A stretch of 64,000 nucleotides of DNA from Saprospiraceae bacterium (lineage in GTDB: Bacteria > Bacteroidota > Bacteroidia > Chitinophagales > Saprospiraceae), in contig JADKAE010000027.1 of NCBI GenBank assembly GCA_016715405.1, forward strand, positions 3,762 through 67,761. Direction: 5' to 3'. Positions 15,646 to 24,524 of this stretch are shown here, in pieces; the stretch's first letter is position 1; each line of letters begins with the position of its first letter. The translations under genes were made by a program, and so were the position numbers. The notes beneath the pieces were generated by a model. That model ran no database searches. It saw nothing but the letters and a program-made list of their open reading frames with translations, and had not been told where the DNA came from.

Positions 15646-18471
15646 TTATCCACCAAAGGCCCGGTTCTTCATGAAATGGTGGTAGCCGCCTTCTGCCAGT
15701 ACCCGTTGGAGCATGTCGCCATAAACTTCATCTGCTGCTTGTAATGAAGGCAATTTATCGCCCAAAATGGCGCTCAGCAGGTCATTGGTCAGGGCTAATT
15801 TGTAGGTTTCGTAGGGTAAAGCTAATGAGCCTGAATCGAAGAGTGGAAGTGGATCCTTTAAGTTTTCATTAAAATACAAGATACGGACGTGCTCAACGAG
15901 GCGTTTTTGGGTTTTAGACAGGTCCGGGCGTTTGTGGTAATCCAGGTTTTCGACTGCATCCCCAACAGTCTGATGCACCTCACTCAGACGATACTTCCTA
16001 AAATCCCCAATCGTAAAAGATGGCAAGTCAAATCCTATTCCTGTCAATTCATACGTGAGCACTTCGAAAGGAAGCGGCAGTCGGTAGCAGTTATCATCGT
16101 CTTTTTCTTTGGTGTAACGATTTTCGGTATAAGCAATGTGATGGACGCTTTGTATGCCGCTTCGTTGGATAAATTCCTTTGCCTCGCCATCCTCCATTTT
16201 TGCAATAGCCGCCTGATTTCGGGCATACGCTACTGCTACCGATTGTAAAGGTTGGCCCCACTTATCAAAATTCAGATTCAGGGTATGCGCAATACGAGGG
16301 TCTAAAATCTTGGGTTCGCCCTCAGATTCACTTGCATAAGCACGCAAATCCAATTCGTATTGGTAGGTAATCGCCTCGCTTTCGCCAACCAAAAATACGG
16401 CGTGCTGGTTTTGCCCTTTGGGGTGTAGGCAACGGATCCAGCAATTGTGGAACGCCGTGGAAAAGAGTTTCACCGGGCGTTGCTCGCCCTGCTGCAGGGC
16501 ATCCACATCCAGCTCGTACACTTCCTGCCGCAGGGTCATGCCCTTGCAGGCGCGCAAGGCTTCGCGCCATTCGTCGGCTGTGAGGTTTTCATTCTCGATG
16601 TCCGGTTCGGGCAGTTCCAATTCTGTAAAATCTTCGATTTTCGGCTGGAAATACTCTTCCCGGAAGTGCGATAAAATCCGCTCCCGCCCCATGAAGGCGC
16701 CCGTGTGGAACCAGGTGACGGTTTTCACCGGCGGTTGATACAGCGTTTTATCATCGGTGATGTAAGGACTGGCACTATTGCCCTCGGCAAATTTCCCAAA
16801 ATCCTCCACATCTACTTGTTCCACCCGCCCAAAGCCGCGAAACTCGCGTTCAGGGTGGTCATAGTAGCCGTGGTGGTAACTGTAGGTATTGGCAAAGGTG
16901 GATTTACGCCACTGGTCGGTCACCGTCACCTTGCTCACCACCTGTACCGGGAAGGGCAGTTTGGTGATCCAGGGTTTACCGGCTTTTTTGTCTTCGAGGT
17001 AATAGTGGGTAGAGCTTTTGTACGTCCACTCTACTTTTTTGCCAAAATTATTGCGGTAGCTCTTCAGAATATGCGGTTTTTGACCGCTCATCAGGTCAAT
17101 ATAGCGCAGCGGTTCACCCGCATTGGCCGGCAGGGGCGACGACCACACGATGCAGGAAGTGCCATTGCCCAGCAGGTCGGTCACCGTCACGGTATTGGGC
17201 TGGGCGGTATCGGGGAACGGACTGATGTCGCAAGGCTCGCTCCAGGCGTTGCCGCTCAGATTGAGCCAGGCGAGAAACTGATTTTTGCCGAGGTAAATAA
17301 TGTCGGTGGCTCCGGTGCCGCTAATATCGGCGAGTTGCAGATAGGCGGGGTTGAACTGATCGGGGTGGTCGAACCAGGGCGCTTTGTCCATGTTCACTTT
17401 TGCCCCAAAACGCCCGTAGCCAAGGTTGGGCCAGTAGCAGACCTGTCCGTTGCGGATGCGCACAATGTCGGTGAGCCCGTCGCCGCTCATATCGGCCAGA
17501 TAAATGCTCTGGGTGCTGTCGGCAAATACAATGGCCGGGCCTTGCTCCTCGTCGAAAGGCTTGGGCGCCAGTTCAGGCGCATCGTAGCCCAGCGTGCCGG
17601 CGGAAGGGTACCAGGTAAAGACGTTTTCTTCGGTGACGACAATCTCCGGCTGCCCGTCGCCATTGAGGTCGAGCAGGCGGGTATTGGGATCGCGGAGGTT
17701 GAGGTTGGGGATTTGCGCAAAAGCTTGGAAAGATTCCCAGTTGTTATCCTCCGTCAATTCAAAATAGCCGTGCAAACCGCGGCTATTGACCACGACCTGC
17801 TTACGACCATCCGCTGCGAGGTCTTGTAGTTGCAAAACGCCGTTGGACAGTCCGAGGAAAGAGGGCTTGGGAATGACCGGTTTGGCTGCCGTAAAATGGC
17901 CACCGCCTGAGTTTTCTTTGTAAAACCAGCCGTTGCCCTGCTCGGTGAGAATGCCGGCGATGCCTTCGTTGTAGAGATCCACCCATTGGTAGCCGGAGCT
18001 GAGTCCTGCCGGGGCGTTGGCTGTATCTTCCGGGGCTACACTGTGGATTTCCCTGCTCCAGCACAGTTCCTGGTATTCAAATTCAAGTAGAGGCAGGCTT
18101 TTGAACCGATAGCTGTTGGCGTCTTTTCTGACGTAGCTGCACTGCCTGGCGGCGACCAAATAGGTTACTTCGAGTTTATCGCCTTGTTCCGGCGCTACCT
18201 CTAAAGATGAACCGCGATATTCGAGATCAAGCGAACGCACCAAGCAGGGTTCTCTTCCCAATTCATCAAAGTGGTGAAACATCAACACCCGGCGGCAAAG
18301 TCGCGCGGTGCGGATTTCAAAGCCGCTGCGATAGGTAGAAAAAGCATCGTGGCGAATAGACCAGGGATTGATTTCTGCGTAGTTCACGGAGGCCGTTCCC
18401 TGTATATCGGTAGGCAAATAGCCGTGTTCGCCGTAATCCAGCACCATTTCCATCAGGAAATCGGAGGTCAA
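15646..18471 (-). CDS. TcB-like subunit, SpvB and TcdB middle domains (fragment 2 of TcB-TcC)
   Basis: This fragment has 941 residues. It begins with the end of the SpvB N-terminal domain (MVLDYGEHGYLPTD), then carries FG-GAP/VCBS-like beta-propeller repeats (DLNGDGQPEIVVTEENVFTW, DMSGDGLTDIVRIRNGQVCY then WPNLGYGRFG, DISGTGATDIIYLG) and the TcdB middle domains (PHILKSYRNNFGKKVEWTYK, YHHGYYDHPEREFRGFGRVE). This is the TcB part of the Tc machine, which with TcC forms the closed cocoon and docks on TcA. It is in the same frame as fragment 1 but separated by the TAA at 18502-18504, which is followed by plausible coding sequence. One extra base in the AAA run 15655-15657 gives NRAFWWISSGRAG and leads into fragment 3. 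Confidence 0.9.
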   Translation of the reverse strand: MTSDFLMEMVLDYGEHGYLPTDIQGTASVNYAEINPWSIRHDAFSTYRSGFEIRTARLCRRVLMFHHFDELGREPCLVRSLDLEYRGSSLEVAPEQGDKLEVTYLVAARQCSYVRKDANSYRFKSLPLLEFEYQELCWSREIHSVAPEDTANAPAGLSSGYQWVDLYNEGIAGILTEQGNGWFYKENSGGGHFTAAKPVIPKPSFLGLSNGVLQLQDLAADGRKQVVVNSRGLHGYFELTEDNNWESFQAFAQIPNLNLRDPNTRLLDLNGDGQPEIVVTEENVFTWYPSAGTLGYDAPELAPKPFDEEQGPAIVFADSTQSIYLADMSGDGLTDIVRIRNGQVCYWPNLGYGRFGAKVNMDKAPWFDHPDQFNPAYLQLADISGTGATDIIYLGKNQFLAWLNLSGNAWSEPCDISPFPDTAQPNTVTVTDLLGNGTSCIVWSSPLPANAGEPLRYIDLMSGQKPHILKSYRNNFGKKVEWTYKSSTHYYLEDKKAGKPWITKLPFPVQVVSKVTVTDQWRKSTFANTYSYHHGYYDHPEREFRGFGRVEQVDVEDFGKFAEGNSASPYITDDKTLYQPPVKTVTWFHTGAFMGRERILSHFREEYFQPKIEDFTELELPEPDIENENLTADEWREALRACKGMTLRQEVYELDVDALQQGEQRPVKLFSTAFHNCWIRCLHPKGQNQHAVFLVGESEAITYQYELDLRAYASESEGEPKILDPRIAHTLNLNFDKWGQPLQSVAVAYARNQAAIAKMEDGEAKEFIQRSGIQSVHHIAYTENRYTKEKDDDNCYRLPLPFEVLTYELTGIGFDLPSFTIGDFRKYRLSEVHQTVGDAVENLDYHKRPDLSKTQKRLVEHVRILYFNENLKDPLPLFDSGSLALPYETYKLALTNDLLSAILGDKLPSLQAADEVYGDMLQRVLAEGGYHHFMKNRAFGG

Positions 18472-18501
18472 GGGATTTTGTGGGTTGTGGTTATGGTCGG
18501 T

Positions 18502-19317
18502 TTAAAAAGACGCTTTGTTGGTGTAATAAACGCGTTTCAAATACCGGTTCACGAAACGCGGGGCGCCATTGGCATCAAAGCGGTTTTTATCTTGCAATGC
18601 AGTGCCGTATCCTTTGCCGTCTTCTGCTTTAAATTCATACAAAACGTAATTCCCTTTGTCGTCGAAACTCAGTTCCGGCAGCCATTGGAAAACGCGGTCG
18701 GGATTTTCGGGGTCACCAATGCGGTAGTCCGCGCTTTTCCCGAAAAAGGTCACGACGTTATCACGGGTGGTCACTTTCCACCACATGCCGTGGTCTGGAT
18801 GTGTTATTTTTTCAATTTTGGAAAATCCGCCTTCGATGCGCGGCCGGTAGCGAAGAATTTTGTATTCAGGGTTGTCTGGTTTTTCATCTGCAGGGCCTTT
18901 TTCCACAAACGGCACTAAATCCTCAACGCCCGAAAACATAAACGTATCGCTTTCTTCCGTATCGCGGTAGCGCGGCAGTTTTTTGTCCGTTTTGCGCTGA
19001 ATAGAGGGGAAGCTTAAATCCCAGCCGAGGCCAAAAAGGCCATTGCCTGCGCCGGAGTTGTAACCTAAGGAAATAGCCGGCATAAAGCCGTTGCGCCCCG
19101 GTGAAAATGGCAAGGGCAGACTCAGTGAAGCCGTTCCGTTTGCGGCATTCACTTCAAATTTTTCATCAATGCCTTTGATGGCGCCGCCGCCTTTGGGAAG
19201 AGATATCTGAGGTATTTCGATGGCAAATTTAGAGGCGCGCTCCTGATTGGGAGTGTCTGATCCTCCAGATGATCGGTTTTTATCGGGAGGGGGATTTTTC
19301 AGACGATCTTGTTGCAT
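18502..19317 (-). CDS. TcB-like subunit, SpvB N-terminal domain (start of TcB-TcC gene)
   Basis: This starts the TcB-TcC gene. I place the start at ATG 19317 (MQQDRLKNPPPDKNRSSGG), because SpvB-type proteins have a short polar, proline-rich leader before the conserved FAIEIPQISLPKGGGAIKGI and GTASLSLPLPFSPGRNGFMP, LSLGYNSGAGNGLFGLGWDL-type sequence; the open frame upstream to 19395 lacks such character. No signal peptide is seen. It ends at TAA 18502-18504, in frame with fragment 2. The full gene 19317-11721 would encode about 2,500 residues, fitting a TcB-TcC fusion. It is first in a minus-strand operon with the META lipoprotein, the 54-residue ORF and TcA. Confidence 0.85.
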   Translation of the reverse strand: MQQDRLKNPPPDKNRSSGGSDTPNQERASKFAIEIPQISLPKGGGAIKGIDEKFEVNAANGTASLSLPLPFSPGRNGFMPAISLGYNSGAGNGLFGLGWDLSFPSIQRKTDKKLPRYRDTEESDTFMFSGVEDLVPFVEKGPADEKPDNPEYKILRYRPRIEGGFSKIEKITHPDHGMWWKVTTRDNVVTFFGKSADYRIGDPENPDRVFQWLPELSFDDKGNYVLYEFKAEDGKGYGTALQDKNRFDANGAPRFVNRYLKRVYYTNKASF

Positions 19318-19671
19318 AATCTTTAGCCGAAGCGACATCCTGAAATGCCTGATCTGCAATAAAACTATTCGCCTTGTGCACGGCAAGCCATGCACACCTG
19401 ATTGCCTTACGGCGCCTGCAAGATCAAAGGGGTGCCGGTTCGAACATAGGGAAATACGCCGGGTTTTGCGTCATTCAAACCACCTGTAATTTACCTCCTT
19501 CTCTTTTATCAAATCAATGACATTGATCATTAAAATCGCAGTTATATTTTTTTACAATTTACATGTGTCGTTTTTAAAATTTGCATACTTGTTAATACTC
19601 GACTAATCTTTCATAAATGCTTCTTCCATTAAGCAAAAAATGATTAATTTTGCTTTTTATAAAAATCAATC
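19318..19671. other. Divergent intergenic region between Tc operon and AAA ATPase
   Basis: No gene is supported here. The stretch is AT-rich from about 19500 and must hold the promoters of the Tc operon (minus) and the ATPase (plus). A short hairpin, GTGCACGGCAAGCCATGCAC at 19376-19395, lies in the likely 5' leader of the Tc transcript. Confidence 0.5.
19645..19652 (+). promoter_or_regulatory. Candidate Bacteroidota -7 promoter element
   Basis: TAATTTTG matches the Bacteroidota sigma-factor -7 consensus TAnnTTTG and lies 20 bp ahead of the ATPase ATG. No clear TTG -33 element is visible, so this is a candidate only. Confidence 0.35.
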
Positions 19672-19995
19672 ATGGATACACTTATCGCTCGTTCTAATCA
19701 GTTGGTCATGCAGGCAGACAGGTCGTTTGTCCGTTTTCTATACGACCAAATACAGTGGGACTGGAGGCTAATCGGCATTCGGGGTTTCCGGGGCGTGGGT
19801 AAGACTACCCTGATGTTGCAGCGGATGCAAGAGGTGCACCCGGTGGGAAAAGCCGAAGCCATTTTTTTGTCGCTGGATAATCTGTATTTCATGGACAACC
19901 GCCTGTGGGATACCGTGGATGCGTTGCAGGCAAGAGGCTACCGCTATTTTTTTCTGGACGAAGTGCATAAATATCCGGATTGGGCCAGGAAGTGA
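19672..19995 (+). CDS. AAA ATPase, DUF4143 family, N-terminal fragment
   Basis: The Walker A motif GFRGVGKTT and the Walker B motif YRYFFLDEVHKYPDWA identify an AAA_14-type P-loop ATPase of the kind fused to DUF4143. The frame ends artificially at 19995: adding one G at 19988-19989 gives DWAREVKNIYDAFSDIK and continues into the next piece. The ATG at 19672 follows a plausible -7 element. Members are widespread, often in variable gene regions, and are mostly of unknown function. Confidence 0.85.
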   Translation: MDTLIARSNQLVMQADRSFVRFLYDQIQWDWRLIGIRGFRGVGKTTLMLQRMQEVHPVGKAEAIFLSLDNLYFMDNRLWDTVDALQARGYRYFFLDEVHKYPDWARK

Positions 19996-20866
19996 AAAAT
20001 ATTTACGACGCTTTCAGCGATATAAAATCGTTTTTACCGGCTCTTCGATCATAGAATTGAATAAACTCGATGTGGACCTGAGCCGGCGGGCAGTGCTGTA
20101 TGACCTCCCGGTATTGTCATTCCGGGAATATCTGGCATTAAGCGAAAACATCCGGCTGCCGGCGCTTCGCCTGGAGGAAATCCTGGCCAACCACCTCGAA
20201 ATCGCCTTGGATATCGTACAGAAGATCAAACCGCTCCGACACTTGCCACGCTATTGGGAACTGGGGTGTTATCCTTATTTTACCGAATCTCCGGAGCTGT
20301 ACAGCCGCAGGCTGGCACAGACCATTCAGGTGGTAGTAGAATCCGATCTGGCTTTTGTGGAAGGTATCCAGGTGCGGCAGACGCGCAAAATATTGCAGTT
20401 GCTGCAGGTGGTGGCGCAGTCCGTACCGTTTGCCATTAATGTAAGCAAAGTAGCGGAGCGCATTCAGATTGAGCGCAATACCCTGCTAAAATACCTGCAT
20501 TTTTTGGAAAAAGCAGCTCTTCTCGCCTTCCTTCGGGCGCCGGAAAAAGGCCTGTCTGCCTTTCAAAAACCGGAAAAAGTGTACCTGGACAATCCAAACC
20601 TCGCTTACGCCTTGTCTCCTGAACGCGCTGATAAAGGAAATTTGCGCGAAACGTTTCTTTTCAATCAGTTGCGCCAAATCTACCCGGTACATTTTACCCC
20701 GGCCGGTGATTTCCTGGTGGACAACCGGCTTGTATTAGAAGTTGGCGGCAAAGGAAAAACATTTGAGCAAATAAAAAACGAACCGCAGGCGTGGCTGGCG
20801 CTGGACGATATAGAAACCGGGAATGGGAATCGCATACCTTTGTGGTTATTCGGCTTGCTGTATTAA
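19919..20866 (+). CDS. AAA ATPase, DUF4143 family, C-terminal fragment
   Basis: From about 19990 this frame carries the rest of the ATPase: KIVFTGSSIIELNKLDVDLS (sensor region), LSRRAVLYDLPVLSFREYLA, then a DUF4143 C-terminal domain with winged-helix-like ISVxKVAERIQIERNTLLKY and KVYLDNPNLAYAL, LRETFLFNQL, and a PD-(D/E)xK-like tail FLVDNRLVLEVGGKGKTFEQ. Codons before 19990 are out of frame. Together the two pieces make a protein of about 398 residues, the usual family length. It is a single-gene plus-strand unit. Confidence 0.85.
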   Translation: MRCRQEATAIFFWTKCINIRIGPGSEKYLRRFQRYKIVFTGSSIIELNKLDVDLSRRAVLYDLPVLSFREYLALSENIRLPALRLEEILANHLEIALDIVQKIKPLRHLPRYWELGCYPYFTESPELYSRRLAQTIQVVVESDLAFVEGIQVRQTRKILQLLQVVAQSVPFAINVSKVAERIQIERNTLLKYLHFLEKAALLAFLRAPEKGLSAFQKPEKVYLDNPNLAYALSPERADKGNLRETFLFNQLRQIYPVHFTPAGDFLVDNRLVLEVGGKGKTFEQIKNEPQAWLALDDIETGNGNRIPLWLFGLLY

Positions 20867-20929
20867 TTATACTTCGCGCCTGCGCCTGTGTCACGCCCAA
20901 AACTTGAAACCGCCCCATTCGTCACCGCC

Positions 20930-21790
20930 CTACTTATACCTCACCACCAACTCAAACACCTCCTGCTGTAAGCCTGTCTTTCCCGGCACTTTCACCCGCA
21001 CGGTATTTCCATCGATGATCTCTGCGTCTTTGATGTTTACTTCTTTTACTTTCCCGGGAAAATGGATGAGGTATTCGAATTGCATGGCGTCCCCCAATAA
21101 CTGGAACATTTGCATGGCTTGTTCTTCTTCGTTTTTCAGATTGTCCGGGGTATAAACAGGGCGGGAAATGCGGAATTCGTTTTTTTTCAGGCTGTACGCG
21201 GGGGTTTGGCCGGCCATCATATTCAACATAGCTTTATTCGTTGAATCTTGTCCCATTCCTGCCCCGCCAAGCGATTGTAGCATGCTGAGGGCATTGGGGC
21301 CGCTATTCATTTCACTGATGTCTTTAAAATCCTGGATTATGCTGAAAAAATAGATATTTTCCGCTTCGTTCATTTTGATGCGAATCCGGGTATTGGTCAC
21401 CGATTTGATCAGGGTTTTCATCGCTTCTTTTTCTTCGGCGGGGATTTTCTCATTGTCTTCCTCGTTAAATTGCTGCCAAAAATTCTCTTCGGTCGAACCT
21501 GTCTTTTTAAGTTCTTCTTCAAAGGCAGTTCCCAAATGGATGAGGTTATCTACGTTTCCGCGTTTTATTATTTCGGAAAATGGGTCTGGGGAAGTATTCA
21601 CGGTATCAACTCCGGCTTCGGCGCTCATTTGGTTTTCCGACATTTTCATAAAAGGAATTAACGCGGCCATATCGATTTTGACTTCCTGGCGCAGTGAGCC
21701 GTCTGCATTAATCCAAATCTCTTCGGTAGTGGTGCAACTGCTGAGGGCAAAAAGAATAATCAGGCTGGTGCAAAAAAGCAAGGTTTTCAT
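20930..21790 (-). CDS. Lipoprotein of unknown function
   Basis: The sequence MKTLLFCTSLIILFALSSC carries a lipobox with Cys19, so this is an exported lipoprotein of 286 residues. The body (EEIWINADGSLRQEVKIDMA, ENIYFFSIIQDFKDISEMNS) is typical of Bacteroidota lipoproteins that begin with a TTEEIWxxxDGS strand, but I know no function. It is convergent with the ATPase gene and separated from the upstream permease gene by a terminator. Confidence 0.75.
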   Translation of the reverse strand: MKTLLFCTSLIILFALSSCTTTEEIWINADGSLRQEVKIDMAALIPFMKMSENQMSAEAGVDTVNTSPDPFSEIIKRGNVDNLIHLGTAFEEELKKTGSTEENFWQQFNEEDNEKIPAEEKEAMKTLIKSVTNTRIRIKMNEAENIYFFSIIQDFKDISEMNSGPNALSMLQSLGGAGMGQDSTNKAMLNMMAGQTPAYSLKKNEFRISRPVYTPDNLKNEEEQAMQMFQLLGDAMQFEYLIHFPGKVKEVNIKDAEIIDGNTVRVKVPGKTGLQQEVFELVVRYK

Positions 21791-21864
21791 TGATCAGATT
21801 TTTATTGTGTATTATTAAATACGCTATACCCTCATTTAATTACAACCGATATATCACAAAAAAA

Positions 21865-21894
21865 ACCGGGCAAAAACCTGTGTTCTTGCCCGGT
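21865..21894 (-). terminator. Rho-independent terminator downstream of the permease gene
   Basis: The inverted repeat ACCGGGCAA (21865-21873) / TTGCCCGGT (21886-21894) has a 12-base loop. On the minus strand it is followed directly by a T-run (A-run at 21857-21864 on plus). It lies between the permease stop at 22025 and the lipoprotein start at 21790. Confidence 0.75.
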
Positions 21895-21952
21895 GTATAA
21901 TTTTAAACAACCCTGACACCTTCATTCGTACCTCATGAAGATGTCACCTCTT

Positions 21953-22026
21953 TCGCAAAGTCGCAAAGTCGACTCCGCTCAACGACCGACAAGGATCGCC
22001 CCCTCGCCCAGTCGCCCCCTCGCCCT
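21953..22026. repeat. Short-word tandem repeat (TCGCAAAG and TCGCCCC words)
   Basis: TCGCAAAG occurs twice in tandem (21953-21968). After a spacer come repeats of TCGCCCC/TCGCCCA (about 21996-22026), the last of which overlaps the permease stop codon. It belongs to the group of short-word intergenic repeats seen across this window. Confidence 0.55.
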
Positions 22027-23266
22027 AATGCGCCACCGCCTGCACCGACTCCTTTTTATGGTCGTATTTAAATACAAATGGAAAGATCAAACCAAGTATA
22101 AGCGCGTAGCCGGCAAAAGTAAACCAGATGCTGGGCCAGTCCTTAACGCCGCCGACCGTAAAATAATCGACTACCCAGCCGCTCAGCGTGCCGCCGATGA
22201 AGGCGCCCAGGCCGTTGGTCATGAGCATAAACAAGCCCTGCGCGCTGGCCCTGATTTTGACGTCGGCTTCTTTTTCGACTACCAGCGAACCGGAGATGTT
22301 GAAGAAATCGAAAGCCATGCCGTAAATGATCATGGAAAGGACGAGCAAGTATAAACCACTGCCCGGGTTGCCTATGCCGAATAAGGCGAAGCGCAATACC
22401 CAAGCAAAAATGCTGATCAGCATGACCTTTTTGATGCCGAATCGATGTAAAAAGAAAGGTATGGTGAGAATAAATAAGGTTTCCGAAATTTGAGAAATAG
22501 ACATCAACAGGCCGGGATGCTGCACGGCAAACGAATCGGCGTATAATTTATCAAAGTCGTGCAAAAAAGGTTCGCCAAAGGTGTTGGTGATCTGTAGCGC
22601 CGCGCCCAATAACATGGCAAAAATAAAGAACACCGCCATCCTGGGTTTTTTAAACAAAGCGAAAGCGTCAAAACCCAAAGAGGTAGCCAGCGAGGTTTTT
22701 TCTTTGGTTTTTGTCGGCGGACATTTGGGCATGGTGAGGGCATAAATCCCCAGCAACAACGCCGAAACGGAGCTTACGTATAGCTGCATCGGACTTTTAT
22801 TCCAACCCAATAAGTCTACCACCCACATGGCACAAATAAATCCGACGGTGCCCCATACGCGAATAGGGGGAAAATCTTTTACCACGTCAAACCCATTTTT
22901 TTTCAAAATGTAATATGACACTGTATTATTGAGCGCGATAGTGGGCATATAGGCCATAGAATTCAGCAGCATGATCCAGTATAGCGTATCGGGATCGGTC
23001 TCCGTAGAGGCCCAAAACAACAGGGCCGCCCCCACGATATGACACGCCCCCAAAACCCTTTCTGCATTCACCCATTTATCGGCCACCATTCCCAATAAAG
23101 CAGGCATAAACAACGAAGCAAGACCCATTGTGGCATACACGCTACCTACCACGCCGCCGCTAAATCCCAGGGTGTTGATCATGTAACCGCCCAAAGAAAT
23201 GAGCCAGGCGCCCCACACGAAGAACTGCAGGAAGTTCATTACAATAAGCCGGTGCTTAATAGTCAT
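22025..23266 (-). CDS. Nucleoside permease-type MFS transporter
   Basis: This MFS transporter of 413 residues is of the nucleoside:H+ symporter family. The N-terminus MTIKHRLIVMNFLQFFVWGA WLISLGGYM is characteristic (helix 1 with FFVWGxW), as are YATMGLASLFMPALLGMVAD, ALNNTVSYYILKK and FPPIRVWGTVGFICAMW. About 12 hydrophobic helices are visible, the length is standard, and the gene is intact. It likely imports nucleosides across the inner membrane. The P1 peptidase lies upstream on the same strand, separated by a heptad hairpin element, so co-transcription is uncertain. A terminator follows the gene. Confidence 0.85.
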   Translation of the reverse strand: MTIKHRLIVMNFLQFFVWGAWLISLGGYMINTLGFSGGVVGSVYATMGLASLFMPALLGMVADKWVNAERVLGACHIVGAALLFWASTETDPDTLYWIMLLNSMAYMPTIALNNTVSYYILKKNGFDVVKDFPPIRVWGTVGFICAMWVVDLLGWNKSPMQLYVSSVSALLLGIYALTMPKCPPTKTKEKTSLATSLGFDAFALFKKPRMAVFFIFAMLLGAALQITNTFGEPFLHDFDKLYADSFAVQHPGLLMSISQISETLFILTIPFFLHRFGIKKVMLISIFAWVLRFALFGIGNPGSGLYLLVLSMIIYGMAFDFFNISGSLVVEKEADVKIRASAQGLFMLMTNGLGAFIGGTLSGWVVDYFTVGGVKDWPSIWFTFAGYALILGLIFPFVFKYDHKKESVQAVAH

Positions 23267-23283
23267 GTTTGTTTGTTTTAATA

Positions 23284-23351
23284 TGTGAACTGTGAACAGT
23301 GAACAGTGAACTGCTCCAGGATCTGTTCACAGTTCACAGTTCACTGTTCAC
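23284..23351. repeat. Heptad-word hairpin element, word GTGAAC(A/T)
   Basis: The left arm (23285-23312) has four tandem copies of GTGAAC plus A or T. The right arm (about 23324-23351) has four copies of the reverse complement GTTCAC plus A or T, around the spacer GCTCCAGGATCT. The transcript could fold into a hairpin of about 27 bp. It sits between the peptidase and permease genes. A copy with the same word and a related spacer is at 43554-43627. Confidence 0.85.
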
Positions 23352-23355
23352 CTAC

Positions 23356-24513
23356 TTACTCCGTCGTCCGATTATACTTCCTGAGCAATTCCCTGATCTT
23401 ATCGTGGGGAATAGCAAAAAATTTATTGCCATTAATGCCGTCCAGGTCGCGGGCGGCGATCATGGCATTTATGATGGCTTCTTCTGTAGCTTCTACCGTG
23501 GCTTTGTATACTGCGTCGAGTTGCCATTTGGGCAATACACGCCAGGTTTCCAGGGGTGAATCGGGTGCGTATTCGGGGGAGGCTGTAGAAAGCGCCAGGA
23601 AGATATCTCCCGAACCGTTATGCGAAATAGAGCCGGTGCGCGCTATGCCGTGCGTAGCCCGCTTGGCTACCTGCTTGAGTTGGCCGGGCAACAAGGGCGC
23701 ATCGGTAGCGATGACCACGATGATAGAGCCGTCTTTTTTTCTGCCGGTATTTTGAATGGGCTGTAGTTCGGTGATCTCCTTGCCCATAGGCACGCCTGCA
23801 ATGGTCAGCTCTTCGCGCGTGCCGAAATTGGCCTGTACAAAAACGCCCAGGGTATACGAAGTGGTAGTATCGATGGCAAATCGGCGCGAAGCCGTGCCGC
23901 TGCCGCCTTTAAAGCCGTAGAGCCACATACCGGTGCCCCCACCTACATTGCCTTCGGCTACGGGGCCCGCAGCGGCTTTGTCGAGGGCTTCCCAAACGTG
24001 TTCGGGTTTTACGTGGTAGCCGTTGATGTCGTTGAGGCCGCCATCCCAGGTTTCGCCTACAATAGGCAGGCCAAACGAAAAATCAAAGAAGTCGCCGGTA
24101 GAGAACTGCCGGAAACACCAGGCGCCGATAGCGTCGCGCACGGTGCCTACGCTATTGGTATTGGTAATGCCCACCGGGCCGTAGCCCATGCCGTAGTCTT
24201 CGAGATAGGGCAATCCCGTCATTTCGCCGTCGCCATTGAGTGAAAACCAGGCAGCGGGGTAAAAACCGGCGGTTTTGCCCAAGGGCAAAATGACCGTCAC
24301 ACCAGTACGCACTGGTCCTTTTCCCACTTTCAACTCACCTTCGCCAGAAATAAGCGTGGTGTAACCGACCTCGATACCGGGGACGTCAGTAATGGCGTTG
24401 AAATATCCCGGGGTTCCGTCAAAAGGAATACCCAGATCGCGCGCGCGCACACCTTGAGCCATAGACAACGTAGTTGTATAGGCGATGAGCCAGGTTATTA
24501 GCAGGTACTTCAC
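23356..24513 (-). CDS. P1 family (S58) aminopeptidase, DmpA-like, exported
   Basis: A signal peptide (MKYLLITWLIAYTTTLSMAQ) precedes a DmpA/BapA-type N-terminal nucleophile peptidase of about 365 residues. Conserved features are RARDLGIPFDGTPGYFNAIT, DVPGIEVGYTT, GITNTNSVGTVRDAIG, EGNVGGGTGM and KKDGSIIVVIATDAPL; family members self-cleave before the Ser of GSIIVV to expose the catalytic serine. It would release N-terminal residues (D-amino acid or beta-peptide specificity is known in the family) in the periplasm. It is intact and transcribed toward the permease. Confidence 0.9.
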   Translation of the reverse strand: MKYLLITWLIAYTTTLSMAQGVRARDLGIPFDGTPGYFNAITDVPGIEVGYTTLISGEGELKVGKGPVRTGVTVILPLGKTAGFYPAAWFSLNGDGEMTGLPYLEDYGMGYGPVGITNTNSVGTVRDAIGAWCFRQFSTGDFFDFSFGLPIVGETWDGGLNDINGYHVKPEHVWEALDKAAAGPVAEGNVGGGTGMWLYGFKGGSGTASRRFAIDTTTSYTLGVFVQANFGTREELTIAGVPMGKEITELQPIQNTGRKKDGSIIVVIATDAPLLPGQLKQVAKRATHGIARTGSISHNGSGDIFLALSTASPEYAPDSPLETWRVLPKWQLDAVYKATVEATEEAIINAMIAARDLDGINGNKFFAIPHDKIRELLRKYNRTTE

Positions 24514-24524
24514 TGTGATTGAAA

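Noticed and set aside
16705..17829. Long plus-strand open frame of 374 codons
   Set aside because: It lies exactly antisense to the TcB beta-propeller region, which has strong family matches; the plus translation has no domain character.
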